Origin: Nocardioides cavernaquae | Lineage (GTDB): Bacteria > Actinomycetota > Actinomycetes > Propionibacteriales > Nocardioidaceae | DNA: 64,000 bases | Direction: 5' to 3' | Assembly: GCF_003600895.1 (NCBI RefSeq) | Contig: NZ_QYRP01000002.1 | Span: 2,542,001 to 2,606,000 of the forward strand | Part shown: positions 45,185 to 53,788 of the stretch, piece by piece | Layout: each line of letters opens with the position of its first letter | How positions within the stretch are numbered: the first letter of the stretch is position 1 | Notes under the pieces: generated by a model | The model's database searches: none | The model's input: the letters and a program-made list of their open reading frames with translations, nothing else | What the model was told of the DNA's origin: nothing | Made by a program: the position numbers and the translations under genes

Positions 45185-46996
45185 TCAGAAGTTGTTGATG
45201 ACCGACGCGAAGACCGCGTCGATCCGCTCGGGGTCGGATGCGTCGAACGACTGGCCGCCGGAGGCCTTCGCGATGCGCGCGAGGACGTTCTTGTTGGCGT
45301 CGTCGCTGTAGACGATGGTGAAGATCCGGACCGGCGTGTCCGCCGCGCCCTCCTTGGCCGACCGGTTGATCTTCACCAGGAGGGAGTCGATGGAGGTCTC
45401 GGAGTCGGTGTCCTCGCCGTCCGAGAGCACGACGATGGCGTTGATCCGGCCCGGCTGGGCGTTCTTGACCATGTAGTCGTAGGCCTTGCTGATCGCGTCG
45501 TAGAGCGGGGTGCCGCCGCGGCGTGCGTGGGCGAGGTCCTCGATCTGACCTTCGAGCTTCTCCCGGCCGCTGCCGAGCGCTCCGAACGGGTGCACGGGCA
45601 CGAGGTTCTCGCCGAGGTCGCTGCGGACGTCGGTGGTGAACGCCCAGACCCCGACCTGGTCGCTGGGCCGGAAGTGGTCGAGCGTTCCGGTCGCGCCGTC
45701 GATCGCTCCGTCAAGCCGGGTGCGACCGTCGCCGATGCCCTCGTCCATGCTGCCCGAGATGTCGATCAGCTCCAGGACAGCCGACGGCTTGCGGATCTCG
45801 AGCCACTGGTCGATGGCTGCCGAAACGACCTCAGGTGTCGGCTTCGGCAGCGTGACCTTCGGCTGCGCGGGGTCGATGCCGATGGAGGCATTGAGGTCCT
45901 GCGACACGTCGACGCCGTTGAGCACCGGGCGGAAGCCGTAGGACGGCAGCACCTCCTGCGCCGGCTTCGTCTGGAGGAAGTCGACGAACGCCTTGCCGGC
46001 TGCCTTCTGTGCCGCGTTGACCCACGGCTCGTCGAGCACGACGGCGGGGTTGTCGGACCACATCGATCCACCGGACGGGTAGACGGCGACGAGCTTCTCG
46101 CGCGGCGGCACGAGGTCCTCGCCCGGCTGCACGGTGTGGCTGTCCGGGTTGCCCTTGTTGTAGTTGAACAGCGACGTCTCCTCCAGCGCCACGGCCGAGA
46201 CGTACGCCGAACCGCCGGCGTTGCGTGTCCCGTCGTACAGCGTCTTGAGGACCGCGCCGGTGGTGTCGCCGTAGTGGATCGCGCCGGACTCGAACGTCCG
46301 CGAGAACTCCTTGGCCTTCGCGACATCCGCGGTGCTCAGGTCCTTGGCCTTGCCGGACGCGGCGTAGGACTGCATGAGGATGATGGACAGGCCTGTGGTG
46401 GAGGTGTTGGGGTTGGTCTTCGCGATCTTGAAGTCGCCCCAGAGCGGCTTGCCGACGCTCGACCAGCCCTTCGGGTCGGAGACCAGCCGGCCGATGTCCT
46501 GGAGGCTGATCGGCTTCTGCGGGTAGCCGAGCGCCTTCGCCATCGACTCCGGCACGCCGAGCACGACCGGAGTGCGGGCGAACGACGTGGCACCTGCGAC
46601 GCCGTCGTTGCCGGCTGCCTCCACGCGGTCCGTCCACACAGTCGAGGCCGGCGACCAGATCGTCGGCCAGAAGGCCCGGTCCTTCAGGGGCCAGCTGTCC
46701 GGGTCGGCGCCAAGGATCTTTGCGCCGTTGCCGGACGACACGTTGATCGGGTAGATCGTCGCGCACTCGTCGAGGCCGTCGTGCAGCTGCGACTGCTTGA
46801 AGTCCTCGCCGAGCTTCTCGATCAGGTTGACCTTCTCGGAGGACGTCGCGACGACGACGCTGGTGCAGCCGTCCTCACCCGGTGCGGCACCCTCGGGGCC
46901 GCCCCCGTTGCCTCCGGTTCCGGTCGAGCAAGCGGCTGCGAATGTGGACGCGGCGGCAATGAGGGCGGCGGCGGCCGACCTGCGCAGGTTCCTCAT
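45185..46996 (-). CDS. VWA-domain lipoprotein fused to a solute-binding-like domain
   Basis: A 603-residue exported lipoprotein: signal peptide with lipobox ending at Cys23 (STFAAAC). Residues about 40-400 look like a periplasmic binding protein (SVVVATSSEKVNLIEKLGED, SSGNGAKILGADPDSWPLKD). Residues 405-603 form a VWA domain with MIDAS DISGSMDEG (Asp412), GGTPLYDAISKA and VVLSDGEDTDSETS. First gene of the operon with the XpaC-like and TelA genes. Probably a surface ligand- or metal-sensing protein; the ligand is unknown. Confidence 0.85.
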   Translation of the reverse strand: MRNLRRSAAAALIAAASTFAAACSTGTGGNGGGPEGAAPGEDGCTSVVVATSSEKVNLIEKLGEDFKQSQLHDGLDECATIYPINVSSGNGAKILGADPDSWPLKDRAFWPTIWSPASTVWTDRVEAAGNDGVAGATSFARTPVVLGVPESMAKALGYPQKPISLQDIGRLVSDPKGWSSVGKPLWGDFKIAKTNPNTSTTGLSIILMQSYAASGKAKDLSTADVAKAKEFSRTFESGAIHYGDTTGAVLKTLYDGTRNAGGSAYVSAVALEETSLFNYNKGNPDSHTVQPGEDLVPPREKLVAVYPSGGSMWSDNPAVVLDEPWVNAAQKAAGKAFVDFLQTKPAQEVLPSYGFRPVLNGVDVSQDLNASIGIDPAQPKVTLPKPTPEVVSAAIDQWLEIRKPSAVLELIDISGSMDEGIGDGRTRLDGAIDGATGTLDHFRPSDQVGVWAFTTDVRSDLGENLVPVHPFGALGSGREKLEGQIEDLAHARRGGTPLYDAISKAYDYMVKNAQPGRINAIVVLSDGEDTDSETSIDSLLVKINRSAKEGAADTPVRIFTIVYSDDANKNVLARIAKASGGQSFDASDPERIDAVFASVINNF

Positions 46997-47087
46997 GGAA
47001 TGTCCTCTGGGGTCGTGACGACCGGTCGCCCTAAATCCTAGGTCGCGATGAATCTAGTACGGGGTGGTCAAGGTTTCGGTCATCAAC

Positions 47088-47126
47088 GTGAAGACTTTTC
47101 GCCAGCATGTGACGAATTGTCTTCAC
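47088..47126. repeat. 39-bp palindrome, copy 2
   Basis: Same sequence as 42685-42723 except T to C at position 15 and AA to TT at positions 30-31, which leaves three mismatched pairs in the stem. It ends 2 bases before the minus-strand SGNH hydrolase stop codon and lies 91 bases upstream of the VWA lipoprotein start. The two copies bracket the TelA operon. Confidence 0.8.
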
Positions 47127-47128
47127 GC

Positions 47129-47626
47129 TCAAGCAGTGGCGCGAGCGATCGTGGGGAGCAGCAGGTCGTACGCCGCCGATGTGAGGTGGAAGCCGTCGTC
47201 CAGGAAGGCGTCCGGGCCGAGCGGAGCGAGCAGCGAAGGCGTGTCGATCACCGTGCCGCGTGCCGCAGCCACGTGGGCCGCAGCGGAGCGGGCGAACTCG
47301 GTGAGCCTCGCGTTGCTCCAGCCCTGTGCACGCACCTCGTCGGCGCCCGGGCTGGTGACCAGGACGACGCGTCCGGGCACGCGTGCGACGAGGGCCTCGA
47401 TCTCTCGCGTGAAGACATCCAGGGGCACCTCACGCCACCCGGCGTCGTTGGTGCCGATCGAGACCACCACGACGTCGTACGCCGCGAGGTCGAGGCCGTC
47501 GACCTGCGTCGCGAAGTCCGTGGCAACGGCACCACCGAAAGCGCGGACCGTGGCGTCGGGGAGCTGTGCCACCAGGGCGGGGCCGACACGGGCGAGGTGA
47601 CTGTCTCCGAGGACGAGGACGCTCAT
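47129..47626 (-). CDS. SGNH/GDSL hydrolase 1
   Basis: A 165-residue SGNH-fold hydrolase without signal peptide. Block I is VLGDSHLARVG (catalytic Ser), block III is SIGTNDAGWREVPL (Asn), and block V is DGFHLTSAAYD (Asp and His). These enzymes act as esterases or lipases; the substrate is unknown. TAGTCT is 6 bases before the ATG (leaderless). It is a paralog of the gene directly upstream; only 9 bases separate them. Confidence 0.87.
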   Translation of the reverse strand: MSVLVLGDSHLARVGPALVAQLPDATVRAFGGAVATDFATQVDGLDLAAYDVVVVSIGTNDAGWREVPLDVFTREIEALVARVPGRVVLVTSPGADEVRAQGWSNARLTEFARSAAAHVAAARGTVIDTPSLLAPLGPDAFLDDGFHLTSAAYDLLLPTIARATA

Positions 47627-47635
47627 GGGGCGAGA

Positions 47636-48148
47636 CTACGAGCGCTGTGCACGCCGGGCCGCGCGGCGCAGCGCGGGCACGTAGAGCAGGTGCCCGAGCT
47701 GGCTGATGTGGATGCCGTCGGGAGTGCGACCGGCACGGCCCAGTCGCGCGATCACGGCCGGGGTCTCCACGACGGTTCCTCCGGCCGCCCGCACGACGGC
47801 GGAGGCCTCGACGGCGTAGCGCGCCATGTGAGCGTCGTCGTAGCCGACCGCCCGCGCGTCCGCCCCCGGACTGGTCACGAACACGAGCGGGGTGCCGGCC
47901 AGCCGACCGATCACGGATTCGATCGCCGCAAGGAAGTGGGGCAACGGCACCGGTCGCGAGCCCGCGTCGTTCGTGCCGACACCGAGCAGCACGACGTCGT
48001 AGCCGGCTGGATCGAGCTCTCCCAGCTGGTCGAGGACCTCGGGGGCGGTCGCGCCACCAACGGCGCGATTGGTGGTCTCGCGGGCGATGAGCCGGGGGTA
48101 GCGGGCGAGCCGAGCCAGCTGGCTGTCGCCGAGCATGAGAACGCGCAT
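47636..48148 (-). CDS. SGNH/GDSL hydrolase 2
   Basis: A 170-residue paralog of the next gene with MLGDSQLARLARYP (catalytic Ser), GVGTNDAGSRPVPLPHF (Asn) and DGIHISQLGH (Asp/His). The ATG at 48148 is preceded by TACGCT at 7 bases on the minus strand; longer upstream reading runs antisense into proA and was rejected. The shared GTNDAG and TSPGAD motifs mark a tandem duplication. Confidence 0.87.
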   Translation of the reverse strand: MRVLMLGDSQLARLARYPRLIARETTNRAVGGATAPEVLDQLGELDPAGYDVVLLGVGTNDAGSRPVPLPHFLAAIESVIGRLAGTPLVFVTSPGADARAVGYDDAHMARYAVEASAVVRAAGGTVVETPAVIARLGRAGRTPDGIHISQLGHLLYVPALRRAARRAQRS

Positions 48149-48181
48149 GGGTCGAAGCGTAGGGGCCCGTAGGCTTCTCCT

Positions 48182-49432
48182 GTGAGCATCGAGCAGGACG
48201 TCAAGGCAGCAGCGACCCGCGCCCGTGAGGCGAGCCACGAGCTCGCCCTCGCCACCCGTGCGGTCAAGGACGCGGCGCTGATCGGCATGGCCGACGCGCT
48301 GATCGCCAACCAGGACACCATCCTGGCCGCCAACGCGGAGGACGTGGCGCGTGCCGAGGCAGGCGGCACCGAGCCCAACATCATCGATCGGCTGCGCCTC
48401 ACCGAGGACCGGATCGCCGGCATGGCCGACGGACTGCGCACTGTTGCCGGCCTGGCTGATCCGGTCGGTGAAGTGGTCCGGGGCAGCACCCTGGCCAACG
48501 GGCTCGAGCTGCGGCAGGTGCGGGTGCCGTTCGGCGTGGTCGGGATGATCTACGAGGCTCGCCCCAACGTCACCGCTGACGCCGCGGGCATCTGCCTCAA
48601 GTCCGGCAATGCCGTCCTGCTGCGTGGCAGCTCCAGTGCGCGGTCGAGCAACGCCGCGATCATCGACGTACTCCGTGACGCGGTGGAAGCCGCCGGCCTG
48701 CCGGCCGACGCCGTCCAGGCCGTGCCGGGGGACAGCCACGACAGCGTCAAGGCGCTCATGCGTGCGCGCGGCCTCGTCGACGTGCTCATCCCTCGCGGTG
48801 GCGCGGGCCTGATCCGCAGCGTGGTCGAGGAGTCGACCGTGCCGGTCATCGAGACCGGCGTCGGCAACTGCCACGTCTACGTCGACGCGCGCGCCGACCT
48901 CGACAAGGCGCTCAGCATCGTCATGAACTCCAAGACCCACCGCACCAGCGTCTGCAACTCGGCTGAGTCGCTGCTGGTGCACGAGGCGATCGCGGATGAG
49001 TTCCTTCCGGTCGTCATCGAGGCGCTCCAGGGCGCGGGCGTCACGATCCACGGCGACGACCGCTTCACCGAGTACGACGGTGTGCAGACCGCCACCGACG
49101 AGGACTACGGCGTCGAGTACCTCGCCCTCGAGATCTCGGCGAAGGTCGTGTCGGACCTCGACGAGGCGATCGGCCACATCCGCCGTTTCTCCAGCCAGCA
49201 CACGGATGCGATCGTCACCGAGGACCAGACGGCCGCGCGTCGTTTCACCGCGGCTGTCGACTCGGCGGCGGTGCTGGTCAACGCGAGCACGCGCTTCACC
49301 GACGGCGGCGAGTTCGGCTTCGGTGCGGAGATCGGCATCTCCACCCAGAAGCTTCACGCGCGCGGCCCGATGGGACTGCCGGAGATGACCAGCACCAAGT
49401 ACATCGTGATCGGCGACGGGCACACGCGCTGA
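48182..49432 (+). CDS. proA: Gamma-glutamyl phosphate reductase
   Basis: A 416-residue aldehyde-dehydrogenase-superfamily enzyme of proline biosynthesis that reduces gamma-glutamyl phosphate to the semialdehyde with [37 protein letters not shown] and the catalytic Cys258 in [11 protein letters not shown] are diagnostic. GTG start with TAGGCT 6 bases upstream (leaderless); its promoter overlaps that of the divergent hydrolase gene. proB is not in this window. Confidence 0.96.
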   Translation: MSIEQDVKAAATRAREASHELALATRAVKDAALIGMADALIANQDTILAANAEDVARAEAGGTEPNIIDRLRLTEDRIAGMADGLRTVAGLADPVGEVVRGSTLANGLELRQVRVPFGVVGMIYEARPNVTADAAGICLKSGNAVLLRGSSSARSSNAAIIDVLRDAVEAAGLPADAVQAVPGDSHDSVKALMRARGLVDVLIPRGGAGLIRSVVEESTVPVIETGVGNCHVYVDARADLDKALSIVMNSKTHRTSVCNSAESLLVHEAIADEFLPVVIEALQGAGVTIHGDDRFTEYDGVQTATDEDYGVEYLALEISAKVVSDLDEAIGHIRRFSSQHTDAIVTEDQTAARRFTAAVDSAAVLVNASTRFTDGGEFGFGAEIGISTQKLHARGPMGLPEMTSTKYIVIGDGHTR

Positions 49433-49450
49433 CCCTGTAGGTTTTCGGCC

Positions 49451-49504
49451 ATGGTTGCGTGGGGCAATGAAGCCGTGCAGGGGAGCAGCGGGGCAGCTGC
49501 GTGA
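49451..49504 (+). CDS. 17-codon leader ORF overlapping the VTT-protein start
   Basis: ATG at 49451 encodes MVAWGNEAVQGSSGAAA and stops at 49502-49504, overlapping the GTG start of the next gene (GTGA). A TAGGTT hexamer at 49438-49443 lies 7 bases before the ATG, so this mini-ORF rather than the membrane protein has the leaderless-type promoter. It would couple translation into the downstream gene. Too short to assign a protein function. Confidence 0.55.
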   Translation: MVAWGNEAVQGSSGAAA

Positions 49505-49977
49505 AGTCCATCCTCGGTACCCTGGGCTTCAGCCTGCTCGGGTCGCTCATCCCGATCTTCAACGTCGAGGTCTACCTGATCGCGATCGCCACCCAGATCC
49601 CGAGCTCGGCGGTCATCCCGGTGTCGATCGCCGCGGGTGCGGGCCAGACCCTCGGCAAGATCGTCTGGTACCACGCGTCCGCTCGCTCGATGGACCTGCC
49701 GTTCGTGCAGCGCCGCTTCGAGAAGCCGAAGTTCAAGGCGCAGTACGAACGCTGGGAGCGCGTGATCAACGGGCACCCGTGGGCAGGCGCGGGGATCACC
49801 TTCGCGTCGGGCCTGATCGGCTTCCCGCCGTTGCTCGTGATCGGCGCCATCGGCGGCGCGCTACGGATGAACCAGGCCGTCTTCATCAGCATGATCTTCC
49901 TCGGCCGCACGCTGCAGTCGTGGGCGATCCTGATCGGCCTGGTGTCGTTCTTCGAACTCACGCCACTGTTCCACTGA
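49501..49977 (+). CDS. VTT/SNARE-associated (DedA-like, YqaA-type) membrane protein
   Basis: A 158-residue membrane protein: SLLGSLIPIFNVEVYLIAIA, AAGAGQTLGKIVWYHASARS and a C-terminal pair of hydrophobic helices (SGLIGFPPLLVIGAIGGALR, MIFLGRTLQSWAILIGLVSF). The G-x2-LGK pattern fits the VTT/YqaA group, small relatives of DedA flippase-like proteins. GTG start overlapping the leader ORF stop. Lies between proA and the nadD cluster. Confidence 0.8.
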   Translation: MKSILGTLGFSLLGSLIPIFNVEVYLIAIATQIPSSAVIPVSIAAGAGQTLGKIVWYHASARSMDLPFVQRRFEKPKFKAQYERWERVINGHPWAGAGITFASGLIGFPPLLVIGAIGGALRMNQAVFISMIFLGRTLQSWAILIGLVSFFELTPLFH

Positions 49978-50015
49978 GTCGCTGAACCGGACGGCCGACC
50001 GCTATTCTGTGCGCC

Positions 50016-50177
50016 ATGTCGCTGAGCACCCTGGTCATTGCCCTGTCCGAGACTGTTGCCGAGCACTCCGCTGAGCCCGCAGTCTCGCCCTACACCGTTG
50101 GTGCTGTTGCGCTGGGCATCCTGATCGTGATGCTGCTGATCCTGCTTGCCTTCGGCGGCGGTCGCGAGCACAGCTGA
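50016..50177 (+). CDS. 53-residue single-pass membrane protein upstream of nadD
   Basis: [20 protein letters not shown], an Ala/Pro/Ser linker, then one hydrophobic helix ([20 protein letters not shown]) and a short charged tail GREHS. TATTCT at 50003-50008 lies 7 bases before the ATG (leaderless). The stop codon is 2 bases before nadD, so the genes are co-transcribed. No function known. Confidence 0.75.
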   Translation: MSLSTLVIALSETVAEHSAEPAVSPYTVGAVALGILIVMLLILLAFGGGREHS

Positions 50178-50179
50178 CC

Positions 50180-50794
50180 ATGGGTCGGCGGCGCGTGGGG
50201 GTCATGGGCGGCACGTTCGACCCGATCCACCACGGCCACCTGGTCGCCGCGAGCGAGGTCCAGTCGTGGTTCGACCTCGACGAGGTCGTCTTCGTGCCCA
50301 CGGGCAATCCCTGGCAGAAGACCCGCAGTGCGGGACGCGACGTCTCGCCGGCGGAGCACCGTTACCTGATGACGGTGATCGCCACGGCTGCCAACCCGCG
50401 CTTCCGCGTCTCGCGCGTGGACATCGACCGCAACGGTCCGACGTACACGATCGACACGCTGCGCGACCTGGCCGCGGAGATGCCGGACGCGGACCTCTAC
50501 TTCATCACCGGCGCTGACGCGCTGACCAACATCTTCACCTGGCGTGACGTGGACGAGCTGTTCGCCCTCGCGCATTTCGTGGGCTGCACCCGGCCGGGCT
50601 ACGACATGGGCCCCGGCACGTTGGAGAACATCCCGGCGGACCGTGTGACCATTGTCGAGATCCCGGCACTGGCGATCTCCTCCACCGACTGCCGCGAACG
50701 CACCCATCGCGGGGAACCGATCTGGTACCTCGTGCCCGATGGCGTCGTCCAGTACGTCGCCAAGCACCAGCTCTATTCCAAGGACTCCGCATGA
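50180..50794 (+). CDS. nadD: Nicotinate-nucleotide adenylyltransferase
   Basis: A 204-residue NadD making deamido-NAD from NaMN and ATP. The nucleotidyltransferase motif [12 protein letters not shown] is at the N-terminus; the C-terminal [13 protein letters not shown] corresponds to the ISSTxIR motif, with Cys where Ile/Leu is usual. The stop overlaps the rsfS start (ATGA). The order nadD-rsfS-phosphatase is common in actinobacteria. Confidence 0.95.
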   Translation: MGRRRVGVMGGTFDPIHHGHLVAASEVQSWFDLDEVVFVPTGNPWQKTRSAGRDVSPAEHRYLMTVIATAANPRFRVSRVDIDRNGPTYTIDTLRDLAAEMPDADLYFITGADALTNIFTWRDVDELFALAHFVGCTRPGYDMGPGTLENIPADRVTIVEIPALAISSTDCRERTHRGEPIWYLVPDGVVQYVAKHQLYSKDSA

Positions 50795-51177
50795 CCGGCA
50801 TCGAACCCTCCATCGAGCTCATCCACGTCGCTGCCCGCGCGGCCGCTGACAAGCTCGCGACCGACATCCTCGCTTTCGACGTGAGCGAGCAGATCGGCAT
50901 CACCGACGCGTTCCTGCTCGTGTCGGGCAAGAACGAGCCGCAGGTCAACGCGATCGTCGAGGAGATCGAGGACAAGCTCCGCGAGATCGGCGCCAAGCCG
51001 ATCCGCCGCGAGGGTCGCCGCGACGGCCGCTGGGTCCTCCTGGACTTCGGCGACATCGTCGTCCACGTGCAGCACGAGGAGGAGCGCCAGTACTACGCCC
51101 TCGAGCGGCTGTGGCGCGACTGCCCCGTGATTTCCCTGCCCGCTGATCTGCACGGCCCCGTCGCTCCCCAGGAGTGA
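50791..51177 (+). CDS. rsfS: Ribosome silencing factor RsfS
   Basis: A 128-residue RsfS/Iojap protein that binds ribosomal protein uL14 and blocks subunit joining under starvation. The family strands are [40 protein letters not shown] and [15 protein letters not shown]. Overlaps nadD by four bases. The next gene starts 10 bases on. Confidence 0.95.
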   Translation: MTGIEPSIELIHVAARAAADKLATDILAFDVSEQIGITDAFLLVSGKNEPQVNAIVEEIEDKLREIGAKPIRREGRRDGRWVLLDFGDIVVHVQHEEERQYYALERLWRDCPVISLPADLHGPVAPQE

Positions 51178-51187
51178 GCTGCTGCTC

Positions 51188-51835
51188 ATGAGTGATGCTC
51201 CCCGCCGGCTGATCCTGCTCCGGCACGGCCAGACCGCCTGGAACGCCGAGGGGCGCGCTCAGGGGCACTCCGACATCGAGCTGGACGACTCCGGCCACGA
51301 GCAGGCCCGCGACGCGGCGCCCTGGGTCGCGGCGTACCAGCCGGTGGCGCTGTGGTCCTCGGACCTGGCCCGCGCGCGCCAGACCGCGGCGTACGTCGCG
51401 AAGGAGACGGGGCTCTCCGCTGTCTTCGACGAGCGGCTGCGCGAGTTTGCGCTGGGGGAGCGCACCGGGCTGACGAACGAGGAGTTCGGGGAACGCTTCC
51501 CCGAGCAGTACGCCGCGTTCCGCGAGGGCCGCTGGGACCCCCTGCCCGGCATGGAGACCACCGAGGAGCTGGGGGTCCGTGTGACCGCGGCGCTCGAGGA
51601 GCTCGCGGACACGCTGTCGCCGGGGGAGACCGCGGTCGCCGTGGCGCATGGCGGAGCGATCAAGGTGAGCGTCATGGCGCTGCTCGGCTGGACTCCCGAG
51701 ATCGCACAGGCGCTCCGTCACCTGAGCAACTGTGGGTGGGCGGTGCTGGAGCTCGAGGGGTCTGGTGGGGGCCGCTGCTGGCGTCTTGCCGCGTGGAACC
51801 GCGTGGTTCCGGACCCCGATTTCACTTCCTCGTAG
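51188..51835 (+). CDS. Histidine phosphatase, GpgP-like
   Basis: A 215-residue histidine-phosphatase-superfamily enzyme with RHGQTAWNAEGR (phospho-His), the second Arg in SSDLARARQTA, REFALGERTG and VAHGGAIKV (second His). Its position right after nadD-rsfS matches mycobacterial glucosyl-3-phosphoglycerate phosphatase GpgP, so that or a general sugar-phosphate phosphatase role is likely. ATG at 51188. Followed by a tRNA gene. Confidence 0.88.
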   Translation: MSDAPRRLILLRHGQTAWNAEGRAQGHSDIELDDSGHEQARDAAPWVAAYQPVALWSSDLARARQTAAYVAKETGLSAVFDERLREFALGERTGLTNEEFGERFPEQYAAFREGRWDPLPGMETTEELGVRVTAALEELADTLSPGETAVAVAHGGAIKVSVMALLGWTPEIAQALRHLSNCGWAVLELEGSGGGRCWRLAAWNRVVPDPDFTSS

Positions 51836-51884
51836 CCGTTGGCTAATATTCCTTCTCGTTGCCCGGTCATCCGGGAGACACCCT

Positions 51885-51957
51885 GGGGGTGTGGCGCAGC
51901 TGGTAGCGCACCTGCATGGCATGCAGGGGGTCAGGGGTTCGAGTCCCCTCACCTCCA
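51885..51957 (+). tRNA. tRNA-Ala, anticodon GGC
   Basis: A complete 73-base cloverleaf: acceptor GGGGGTG/CACCTCC with one G-U pair and discriminator A, D arm GCGC...GCGC, anticodon stem CCTGC/GCAGG around ATGGCAT (anticodon GGC), and T arm AGGGG-TTCGAGT-CCCCT. CCA is not encoded (the next bases are CAG). A clear terminator follows. Confidence 0.96.
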
Positions 51958-51969
51958 CAGGACAAGGAG

Positions 51970-52005
51970 CGGCCTCCGAACTGCGGAAACGCAGCTCGGA
52001 GGCCG
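51970..52005 (+). terminator. Terminator after tRNA-Ala
   Basis: CGGCCTCCGA and TCGGAGGCCG at the outside, then a one-base mismatch and CTGCG/CGCAG closing a GAAA loop, followed by TTTCA. A very stable rho-independent-type terminator 12 bases after the tRNA. Confidence 0.85.
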
Positions 52006-52060
52006 TTTCACATTTCCGCCGAAGGCTCTGCACAGGCTGGCTCCTGCCACACTTGCCGAC

Positions 52061-53770
52061 GTGAGCGCACCGGCACCCCAGCCCATGATCCTGCTCGTCT
52101 CGGGCGACGAGATCGACGTCCTGTCCGAGCAGTTCGGTCGCTACGAGCATGAGTACGACGTGGTTCCCGCGACCAGCGCCGCGGACGCGACGAACCTGCT
52201 GTCGAGCGCTGTCGCCGAAGGCCGACCAGTCGCGCTGATCGTCACGGACTCCGTCCTGCCCGACCAGAGCGTCCTCTACGCACTGCACGACTGGCGTGCG
52301 CTGGTGCCGACCAGCCGCCGGGTCGTCGTGATCCCGATCGCCCGCTTCGCCGAGGACACCGTCACGCTGCGGCCGTCGCTGCAGAAGGGAAAGTTCGACA
52401 CCTACCTGGTGCTCCCGCAGGGGCAGCGCGATGAGGAGTTCCACTACGCGATCACCGAGCTGCTGAGCGACTGGGGCGCGACGGTCGCGGTCTCCGAGAT
52501 CGACAGCATCCGGATCATCACGCCGGAGGCCAGTCCGATGGCGCTGGCGGTCAGGGACTTCCTGGACCGCACCGGGTTTCCCCACCGGACCTACCCGCCC
52601 GACTCGCCGCAGGGACGAGAAGCGCTGGCACTCCTCGACAACGCCAGCACGCCGACGTACCCGTTGGTGCACCTGACGTCTCGGCCCTTCGCCGACCGGC
52701 CGATCATCGCCCCGACCTCGGTGCGCGAGCTGTCGGCACTGATGTACGGCCGCCCGTCCGACATCGAGCTCGACGGCGTGGTCGACCTCGCCGTTGTCGG
52801 CGCCGGGCCGGCCGGCCTCGCCGCGGCTGTGTACGGCGCCTCCGAGGGCCTGAGCACCGTCGTGCTCGAATCCGACGTCATCGGCGGACAGGCCGGCACC
52901 AGCTCGATGATCCGCAACTACCTCGGCTTTCCGCGCGGCATCTCCGGGATGCGGCTCGGGCAACGTGCCCGCACGCAAGCGATCCGGTTCGGCGCCCGGT
53001 TCTTCACCGGGTGGCCGGTCGAGTCGCTCCAACCGGGCAAGGACGGCGCACCGCACGTCCTGGTGACCAGCGGCGGCGAGGTCCGGGCCCGGGCAGTGTT
53101 GGTCGCCTCGGGGGTTGCCTACCGCCGCCTGGGCGTCGCGCCGCTGGAGGAGCTGGTCGGTGCCGGGGTCAACTACGGCGCTGCGATGACTGCTGCTCGT
53201 GAAATGGAGGACCGCGACGTCTACGTGGTGGGCGGCGGCAACTCCGCCGGGCAGGCGGCCGTGCACCTGGCCCGGTTCGCCCGCTCGGTCACCGTCCTGA
53301 TCCGGGGGAAGGACCTCACCGCGACCATGTCGGCGTACCTCATCGACGAGATCGAGTGGAATCCGCGCATCACCGTCCGGGTTGCCACCGAGATCATCGA
53401 CGGTGGTCCCGATGACAGCGGGCAGCTCGGCTGGCTCCAGCTCTGCGACGTGCGGACCCGGGTGGAGGAACGGGTCACCGCGGCCGGTCTGTTCCTGCTC
53501 ATCGGCGCGGCCCCGCACTGCGAGTGGCTCGGAGACGAGGTGCTCCGCGACGAGCACGGGTTCGTCCTGACCGGCCGCGACGTGCCGACCGACCGATGGT
53601 TCGACGAGCTGCCTCCGGAGAACCTTGCGACCTCCGTCCCGGGCATCTTCGCCGCAGGCGACATCCGGTCGGGATCGATGAAGCGGGTCGCGGCGGCGAG
53701 CGGCGAGGGCGCCTCGGCGATCTCGCTGGTGCACGGATACCTCGAGGGGCTGCCTGCTGACGGACGGTGA
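52061..53770 (+). CDS. Fused response-regulator-like / thioredoxin-reductase-like FAD protein
   Basis: A 569-residue fusion. The N-terminal 120 residues are receiver-like (PMILLVSGDEIDVLSEQFGR, VTDSVLPDQS), then a small glutaredoxin-like segment, then a full pyridine-nucleotide disulphide oxidoreductase module: FAD site DLAVVGAGPAGLAAAVYGAS, NADPH site YVVGGGNSAGQAAVHLARF and GIFAAGDIRSG. The usual redox CxxC is replaced by AGTSS, so disulphide chemistry is unlikely. GTG start at 52061. Not in an operon. Confidence 0.85.
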   Translation: MSAPAPQPMILLVSGDEIDVLSEQFGRYEHEYDVVPATSAADATNLLSSAVAEGRPVALIVTDSVLPDQSVLYALHDWRALVPTSRRVVVIPIARFAEDTVTLRPSLQKGKFDTYLVLPQGQRDEEFHYAITELLSDWGATVAVSEIDSIRIITPEASPMALAVRDFLDRTGFPHRTYPPDSPQGREALALLDNASTPTYPLVHLTSRPFADRPIIAPTSVRELSALMYGRPSDIELDGVVDLAVVGAGPAGLAAAVYGASEGLSTVVLESDVIGGQAGTSSMIRNYLGFPRGISGMRLGQRARTQAIRFGARFFTGWPVESLQPGKDGAPHVLVTSGGEVRARAVLVASGVAYRRLGVAPLEELVGAGVNYGAAMTAAREMEDRDVYVVGGGNSAGQAAVHLARFARSVTVLIRGKDLTATMSAYLIDEIEWNPRITVRVATEIIDGGPDDSGQLGWLQLCDVRTRVEERVTAAGLFLLIGAAPHCEWLGDEVLRDEHGFVLTGRDVPTDRWFDELPPENLATSVPGIFAAGDIRSGSMKRVAAASGEGASAISLVHGYLEGLPADGR

Positions 53771-53788
53771 CCGCGGGGTTCGCGACGA

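Noticed and set aside
42500..47200. Prophage or IS origin of the TelA segment
   Set aside because: No transposase, integrase or phage gene was seen, and base composition of the genes matches the neighbours; only the flanking palindromes hint at mobility.
49432..49500. proB expected next to proA
   Set aside because: No glutamate 5-kinase gene is present on either side within the window.
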